Assembly: GCA_937873575.1 (NCBI GenBank)
Contig: CALMPK010000110.1
Coordinates: 1-38,393 of the forward strand
Source: an uncultured Hyphomicrobiaceae bacterium
GTDB taxonomy: Bacteria; Pseudomonadota; Alphaproteobacteria; Rhizobiales; Hyphomicrobiaceae
Reading direction: 5' to 3'
Length of the DNA stretch: 38,393 nt
A program made the translations under genes and the position numbers. The notes beneath the pieces are model-generated. The model was not told where the DNA came from. It saw nothing but the letters and a program-made list of their open reading frames with translations, and did no database searches. The first letter of the stretch is position 1. The number at the start of each line of letters is the position of its first letter. This document shows positions 33,912 through 38,393 of this stretch, in pieces.

Positions 33912-34895
33912 ATGCCGATATCGACCGCATGCCCGACCACGTCCGCGCTCCGCGGGCGTGCCTGCGCACTGTTCACCGCCCTCGCGGCGTCCGCCGCAGT
34001 CGCCGCCCCCGCCAGCGCCGAGACGTTCATCAACGTTCTGACCGGTGGCACGAGCGGCGTTTACTACCCGCTCGGCGTCGCACTTTCGAAAATCTACGGC
34101 GAAAAAATCCCGGACGCGCGCACCCAGGTTCAGGCCACGAAAGCCTCCGTCGAGAACCTCAACCTGCTGCAGAAGGGCAAAGGTGAAATCGCATTCGCGC
34201 TCGGCGATTCCGTCAAGCTCGCCTGGGAAGGCGATGCGGACGCGGGGTTCAAGGAGAAGCTCGACAAGTTGCGCGGCGTCGCCGCCGTCTACCCGAACTT
34301 CATTCAGATCGTCGCGTCCAAGGACAGCGGCATCAAGAGCATTGCCGACCTCAAGGGCAAGGGGCTCTCGGTCGGCGCGCCGAAATCCGGCACAGAACTC
34401 AATGCCCGTGCCATCTTCGGCGCATTGGCCATGAGCTACGCCGATCTCGGCAAGACCGAGTACCTGCCGTTCGCCGAATCGGTCGAGCTCATCAAGAACC
34501 GCCAGCTCGATGCCACACTGCAGTCGGCCGGCCTTGGCGTCGCCTCGATCCGCGACCTCGCGAGCTCCGTTCCGATCACCGTCGTCGCCATCCCGGCAAC
34601 CGTCGCGGCGAAGCTCGGCCCTCCGTATATCGCCGCCGAAATCCCGGCCGGGACCTACGAGGGGCAGACCGAAGCGGTACCGACGCTCGCAGTCGGCAAC
34701 ATTCTCGTGACGCATTCGGACGTGCCGGAAGAGGTCGTCTATCAGATGACCAAGCAGATGTTCGAGAACCTCGACGGGCTCGTTGCCGCACACAAGGCGG
34801 CGAAGTCCATCAAGCCCGAGACAGCCGGTAAAGGGCTGCCGCTGCCGCTGCATCCGGGTGCCGAGCGCTACTACAAGGAAAAGGGGCTGCTCTGA
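33912..34895 (+). CDS. TRAP transporter solute-binding protein, TAXI family
   Basis: ATG at 33912 follows GGGAGGA and gives 327 aa; an ATG at 33894 overlaps that ribosome site. The signal peptide is SALRGRACALFTALAASAAV with a cut near ASAET. The mature N-terminus FINVLTGGTSGVYYPLG is the TAXI hallmark, followed by ATKASVENLNLLQKGKGEIA. It would capture a carboxylate or amino acid in the periplasm and hand it to the membrane subunit encoded next. Substrate unknown. A strong hairpin lies just after the stop. Confidence 0.95.
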   Translation: MPISTACPTTSALRGRACALFTALAASAAVAAPASAETFINVLTGGTSGVYYPLGVALSKIYGEKIPDARTQVQATKASVENLNLLQKGKGEIAFALGDSVKLAWEGDADAGFKEKLDKLRGVAAVYPNFIQIVASKDSGIKSIADLKGKGLSVGAPKSGTELNARAIFGALAMSYADLGKTEYLPFAESVELIKNRQLDATLQSAGLGVASIRDLASSVPITVVAIPATVAAKLGPPYIAAEIPAGTYEGQTEAVPTLAVGNILVTHSDVPEEVVYQMTKQMFENLDGLVAAHKAAKSIKPETAGKGLPLPLHPGAERYYKEKGLL

Positions 34896-34909
34896 TCGCC
34901 CCCGCCCCT

Positions 34910-34939
34910 AACGGAGAGAGGACCGCTCCTCTCTCCGTT
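34910..34939 (+). terminator. Intercistronic hairpin between binding protein and permease
   Basis: aacggagagagg (34910-34921) and cctctctccgtt (34928-34939) form a perfect 12-bp stem with a 6-nt loop, 14 nt after the binding-protein stop. No U-run follows. Such hairpins often protect the upstream mRNA, so more binding protein than permease is made. Confidence 0.75.
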
Positions 34940-34992
34940 CCTGCCGTGCACGAACGCTCGCCGAGCGCTAACGAGAACGGGCGACATCCACC

Positions 34993-37095
34993 ATGACCGG
35001 CGCACCAGGCACCCCGACCCCCCCGGCCGAGCGGACGCCAGAGGCCGAGGCCGCGCTCGACCTGCACGATCCGCTGGCTCGGTCGTTCCCCGCCGGCCCC
35101 GAGGGCATGGTTCTGTTCGCCATCGCCATCGCCTTCGCGCTGTTCCAGCTCGCCACCGCGGCCCACGTCATCGACTTGCCGAGCCAGCTCGTGCGCACCA
35201 CGCACGTCGGATTCCTCGTGCTGCTCGTGTTCCCGCTGCTCGCCGCCGCCCGGCACCGGACGTGGCCATGGCATGTCGCCGCGTGGGCCCTGGCGCTGAC
35301 GGGCTTCGCGGTCGCGATCTACCAATGGGTCGAATACAAGGAGCTGATCCTGCGCTCGGGCGACCCGACCAATGTCGACATCGTCGTCGGCTGCATCGCG
35401 CTCGCCGTGCTGTTTGCCGCCACGTACCTGCTGATGGGCGCGGCGCTGCCGATCCTCGCAGGGCTCTTTCTCGCCTACAGCCTGCTTGGCCATCTGCTGC
35501 CCGCGCCGCTCAATCACCGCGGCTACGATTTCTCGCAAGTGATCGATCACCTCGCGTTCGGCACCGAAGGCATCTATGGCGTACCGACCTACGTTTCCTC
35601 CACCTACATCTTCCTGTTCATTCTGTTCGGCGCCTTCCTCGAGCGTGCCGGCATGGTCCAGCTTTTCACCGACGTCTCACTCGGCCTGGTTGGCGCCAGC
35701 AAGGGCGGTCCGGCAAAGGTCTCGGTGATCTCCTCGGGCCTCATGGGAACGATCTCGGGCTCGGGCGTCGCCAACGTCGTCACCACGGGGCAGTTCACAA
35801 TTCCGCTGATGAAGCGGTTCGGTTATCGCGCCGCGTTCGCCGGCGGCGTCGAGGCGACCGCGTCGATGGGTGGGCAGATCATGCCGCCCGTCATGGGCGC
35901 CGTCGCCTTCATCATGGCCGAAACGCTCGACGTTCCCTATTCGGAGATCGTCAAGGCCGCAGCGATCCCGGCCATTCTCTATTTCGCCGCCGCGTTCTGG
36001 ATGGTCCATCTGGAGGCGGGCCGCCGCAACCTGCTCGGTCTCTCACGCGACGAGCTCCCCTCGGCCTCCCGCGCGCTGGCTAACGGCTGGCACCTGATCC
36101 TGCCGCTCGCGGTGCTCGTCTACCTGCTGTTCTCGGGCTACACGCCGCTGTTCGCCGGCACTGTCGGCCTGGCTTTGACCGTGCTGCTTATCCTCGGCGC
36201 TGCTGCCGCGCTCGGCCTGCCGCAAGGCGTCTTGCGATTGATCTTCTGGATCGGCCTCGGCCTCGCCGGCGCATCGTTCTTCAAGTTCGGGCTTGCCGGC
36301 GTCGCCGCCGCCATCGCCGCTCTCATCGCCGTCAACATGCTGATGACGAGCGGCCGCGCGACCGTGTGGAACGCCATCGTCGGCCTCGCCGAGGGCGCGA
36401 AAACCGCGCTCTCCGTCGGCGTTGCCTGCGCCATCGTCGGCATCATCATCGGCACCATGACGTTGACCGGCGCGGCGACCACCTTTGGCGGCTATGTCGT
36501 ATCGGTCGGCAAGGACAGCCTTCTGCTCTCGCTCATGTTGACGATGCTGACGTCGATCGTGCTCGGCATGGGCATCCCCACCATTCCGAATTACATCATC
36601 ACGTCGTCGCTCGCTGCCCCGGCCCTGCTGGAACTCGGCGTGCCGCTGATCGTCAGCCACATGTTCGTGTTCTACTTCGGCATCATGGCCGACCTGACGC
36701 CGCCGGTGGCCCTGGCGGCCCTGGCGGCCAGCTCCATCGCCAAGGCCGGGCACATGGAGATCGGCCTGATCGCGACGCGCATCGCGCTCGCCGGCTACGT
36801 GGTGCCCTTCATGGCGGTCTACGACACCGCGCTGCTGATGCAGAGCGACGACGAGCTCGCCATCGGCTACGTGACGGTCAAGGCCGTGCTGGCGATCCTG
36901 CTGTGGGGCGCCATCGCCATCGGCTGGTTCCGCGACCGCCTGGCGCTCTGGGAGGATCCGCTGGCCGCCGCCGCCGCAATCGGGCTGGTGCTCTCGACGC
37001 CGCTGTCGGACGAGATCGGCTTCGGCCTGGCGGCGCTCTTCCTGGCCTCGCACTTCTGGCGCACCCGGCGCCGGCCTGACGCGATGGCGGCCTGA
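34993..37095 (+). CDS. TRAP transporter fused permease (DctQM type)
   Basis: The 700-aa protein starts at ATG 34993 and is almost entirely membrane helices. The first part (about residues 30-170) has four helices and matches the small DctQ subunit. The rest is the large DctM subunit, with TRAP motifs such as FILFGAFLERAGM, SGSGVANVVTTGQFTIPLMK, EATASMGGQIMPPVMGAVAF and LGMGIPTIPNYI. The fused 4TM/12TM form is the regular partner of TAXI binding proteins. It uses a Na+ or H+ gradient. DUF1850 follows 3 bp after its stop. Confidence 0.95.
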   Translation: MTGAPGTPTPPAERTPEAEAALDLHDPLARSFPAGPEGMVLFAIAIAFALFQLATAAHVIDLPSQLVRTTHVGFLVLLVFPLLAAARHRTWPWHVAAWALALTGFAVAIYQWVEYKELILRSGDPTNVDIVVGCIALAVLFAATYLLMGAALPILAGLFLAYSLLGHLLPAPLNHRGYDFSQVIDHLAFGTEGIYGVPTYVSSTYIFLFILFGAFLERAGMVQLFTDVSLGLVGASKGGPAKVSVISSGLMGTISGSGVANVVTTGQFTIPLMKRFGYRAAFAGGVEATASMGGQIMPPVMGAVAFIMAETLDVPYSEIVKAAAIPAILYFAAAFWMVHLEAGRRNLLGLSRDELPSASRALANGWHLILPLAVLVYLLFSGYTPLFAGTVGLALTVLLILGAAAALGLPQGVLRLIFWIGLGLAGASFFKFGLAGVAAAIAALIAVNMLMTSGRATVWNAIVGLAEGAKTALSVGVACAIVGIIIGTMTLTGAATTFGGYVVSVGKDSLLLSLMLTMLTSIVLGMGIPTIPNYIITSSLAAPALLELGVPLIVSHMFVFYFGIMADLTPPVALAALAASSIAKAGHMEIGLIATRIALAGYVVPFMAVYDTALLMQSDDELAIGYVTVKAVLAILLWGAIAIGWFRDRLALWEDPLAAAAAIGLVLSTPLSDEIGFGLAALFLASHFWRTRRRPDAMAA

Positions 37096-37098
37096 GGC

Positions 37099-37479
37099 AT
37101 GGGCGGCCTGCTCTGCGTCGCGCTGCTCTCGGGCGCCCTCAGCTGGGAGCTGCCGCTGCCGGGGTTCGAGCTGGTCTGGACCCATTCGGTCGAGCGCGTG
37201 GAATGGCGCGAGGCCTATCGCGTCGAGCCCGATGCGCTGCGGCTGGTCGAGGTCAAGGTGAAGGGCTCGGGCGCCGGCATGGAGCCGCCCGAAGGCGCGG
37301 TGCTGGAGGGGGGCTGGTGGGTGGCCCATCCCATGACGCCGATCGAGCGCCTCGTGCTGACGCGCTCGGGCGTGGTGCAGGACTATCGCCTCTGCTTCAT
37401 GGCGGACTGCCGGCCGCTGGCCGGCTGGCTGCCCGGCCTGCCGGAGACCGGCGCCGTGGCTCTGCGTTCCTGTATCTAG
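37099..37479 (+). CDS. DUF1850 protein of the TAXI-TRAP operon
   Basis: The 126-aa protein starts at ATG 37099, three bases after the permease stop. It has an N-terminal hydrophobic segment (LLCVALLSGALSW), then FELVWTHSVERVEWREAY, the family's strongest motif, and GSGAGMEPPEGA. DUF1850 proteins are regularly found next to TAXI-type TRAP genes, probably as an accessory envelope subunit; their role is not known. Its stop overlaps that of the convergent GFA gene by 3 bp. Confidence 0.88.
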   Translation: MGGLLCVALLSGALSWELPLPGFELVWTHSVERVEWREAYRVEPDALRLVEVKVKGSGAGMEPPEGAVLEGGWWVAHPMTPIERLVLTRSGVVQDYRLCFMADCRPLAGWLPGLPETGAVALRSCI

Positions 37480-37880
37480 GTGCGTCCCTTGCGATAGCCG
37501 GGCAGGTCCGCCGGGATGTCCCGCCAGCTCACCGCCGAGTCCAGCCAGGCCTGCTGGACCGGCTGCACCAGCGTCGGATCGTCGAAGGAACCGGACTTGA
37601 TGAAGACCAGGTCGGGGTGCTGCGGCGGATCGGTCCAGACCGGCGCGCCGCAGTCGGCGCAGAAGTGGCGGCGGATCGGCCGGCCGCTGTCGGCTGCCTT
37701 GGTGTAGGCGCGAGGGCTGCCCTGGGTGACGCGGAACCGCGCCGCCGGCACACGCACGCTGACGTTGAAGGCACTGCCGGTGACGCGCCGGCAGTCGCTG
37801 CAGTGGCAGATGCCGGCCGGGCCGACCTCGCCCTCGACCTGCCAGCGCACCTTGCCGCAGAGACATCCGCCTTCCTGCAT
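37476..37880 (-). CDS. GFA-family (glutathione-dependent formaldehyde-activating-like) protein
   Basis: ATG at 37880 with AGGAGG upstream gives 134 aa; the frame is open further up but without protein character. The zinc cysteines of the family are clear: CLCGKVRW (Cys6, Cys8), ICHCSDCRR (Cys25, Cys27, Cys30) and FCADCG (Cys74, Cys77). The fold is known from Gfa, first linked to glutathione-formaldehyde adduct formation. Most members have no proven activity. Confidence 0.92.
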   Translation of the reverse strand: MQEGGCLCGKVRWQVEGEVGPAGICHCSDCRRVTGSAFNVSVRVPAARFRVTQGSPRAYTKAADSGRPIRRHFCADCGAPVWTDPPQHPDLVFIKSGSFDDPTLVQPVQQAWLDSAVSWRDIPADLPGYRKGRT

Positions 37881-37912
37881 CCTCGCCTCCTTCTCGCCGC
37901 GGTCCGACGGCG

Positions 37913-38393
37913 CTACTCGCCCGGCCAGTCCTCGTAGGGCGCCAGCGGCTGCCGGCAGGGCATGACATGATGCGTCTGCCGCGGCCAGAGGCCGACCAGC
38001 AGCGGCACGTAGGGAAAGCGCTCGACCACGGGCGCGCGCGCCGATCGCGGCGTCCAGCCGGCGAGACTCGCCTCGGCGGCGGCGCGCTCGTCGGGCGCGA
38101 GATCGCGGGTGAAGAAGTGGTAGAGGTCGGCCGCCAGCGGCAGTCCCTGGTCGCGTGCCGCCGTGGCCCAGCGGAAGGCCTCCAGCTTGTCGGGCGCGAC
38201 GCCGCGGCCGTTCGGCGGCAGGTAGGAGAGCGCCAGCCAGAACTGCGCGCTGGCCTCGCCGGCGCGGGCCGCGCGGTAGAGCCATTCGATCGCCGTGCAG
38301 CGGTCGCGCTCCAGGCCCCAGCCGTTCATGTAGTACCAGGCGATCCGCCAGGCGGCGGGCGGGAAGCCCGCCTCGGCCAGGGCGGCGGCGCGC
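37913..38393 (-). CDS. Sel1-like repeat protein, C-terminal part (cut by window edge)
   Basis: The frame enters from the window end (160 codons visible) and stops at 37913. Two Sel1-type helical repeats are visible: AAWRIAWYYMNGWGLERDRC then AIEWLYRAARAGEASAQFWL, and ALSYLPPNGRGVAPDKLEAF then RWATAARDQGLPLAADLYHF. They form a superhelix for protein contacts. The C-terminal 60 residues (VVERFPYVPLLVGLWPRQTH) are not repeat-like. The start lies outside, so export cannot be judged. Confidence 0.82.
   Translation of the reverse strand, partial: RAAALAEAGFPPAAWRIAWYYMNGWGLERDRCTAIEWLYRAARAGEASAQFWLALSYLPPNGRGVAPDKLEAFRWATAARDQGLPLAADLYHFFTRDLAPDERAAAEASLAGWTPRSARAPVVERFPYVPLLVGLWPRQTHHVMPCRQPLAPYEDWPGE

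Noticed and set aside
33648..34853. A 401-codon minus-strand frame over the TAXI binding protein
   Set aside because: Antisense shadow of a protein with a clear signal peptide and TAXI motif.
36043..37968. A 641-codon minus-strand frame over the TRAP permease and DUF1850
   Set aside because: Antisense shadow; the plus-strand products have clear families, and the frame is Arg/Gln/Ala-rich.
1..38393. CRISPR arrays, tRNA and rRNA genes
   Set aside because: No regularly spaced repeats with unique spacers, and no tRNA or rRNA core sequences, were noticed by eye.

Overview
The window looks like a 38.4 kb piece of a GC-rich alphaproteobacterial chromosome, most likely Hyphomicrobiales (Rhizobiales). 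The evidence is the gene content and order: ftsE-ftsX-ydcF-plsC, hisC-tyrC divergent from metX-metW with a SAM-II riboswitch, hpt followed by a CpdR-type receiver, a coenzyme B12-dependent ribonucleotide reductase, and small GcrA-like and FYDLN-type proteins. No rRNA, tRNA, CRISPR array, integrase or transposase gene was recognised.

Left part (1-9.8 kb): the N-terminal end of a TonB-dependent receptor with a DUF2946 gene upstream (probable metal, perhaps copper, uptake), serA, a DEAD-box RNA helicase broken by a one-base frameshift, an alpha/beta hydrolase whose middle is replaced by an almost pure G+C low-complexity run, a Tat-exported metallo-beta-lactamase-fold hydrolase, a poorly understood secreted Pro/Ala-rich locus and a conserved hypothetical gene. 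Several frame problems in GC-rich runs suggest local sequence errors.

Central chromosomal part (10-23.4 kb): nrdJ, with a perfect alphaproteobacterial LexA-type box GTTC-N7-GTTC beside a good promoter; plsC, ydcF, ftsX and ftsE on the minus strand (envelope and division); hpt and cpdR; chaC; tyrC-hisC (tyrosine and histidine synthesis); and divergently the SAM-II riboswitch, metX and metW (methionine synthesis).

Accessory island (about 23.4-30.1 kb): metW ends in a 200-bp segment that recurs in the same orientation 6831 bp downstream at 93% identity. Between the copies lies visibly AT-richer DNA carrying a trypsin-like protease, a miniature GcrA-domain protein, a transglutaminase-like protease, a cold-shock protein with a terminator-like hairpin in its leader, several small proteins, a FYDLN-type zinc protein and a secreted protein built of seven C-x10-C repeats. 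The right edge also holds a decayed piece of a methyltransferase gene fused to the metW fragment. This is the most unusual part of the window.

Right part (30.3-38.4 kb): a TetR regulator with a palindromic operator, divergent from an enoyl-CoA hydratase; an L,D-transpeptidase; a SAM methyltransferase; a TAXI-type TRAP transporter operon (binding protein, strong intercistronic hairpin, fused DctQM permease, DUF1850); a GFA-family protein; and a Sel1-repeat protein cut by the window end.
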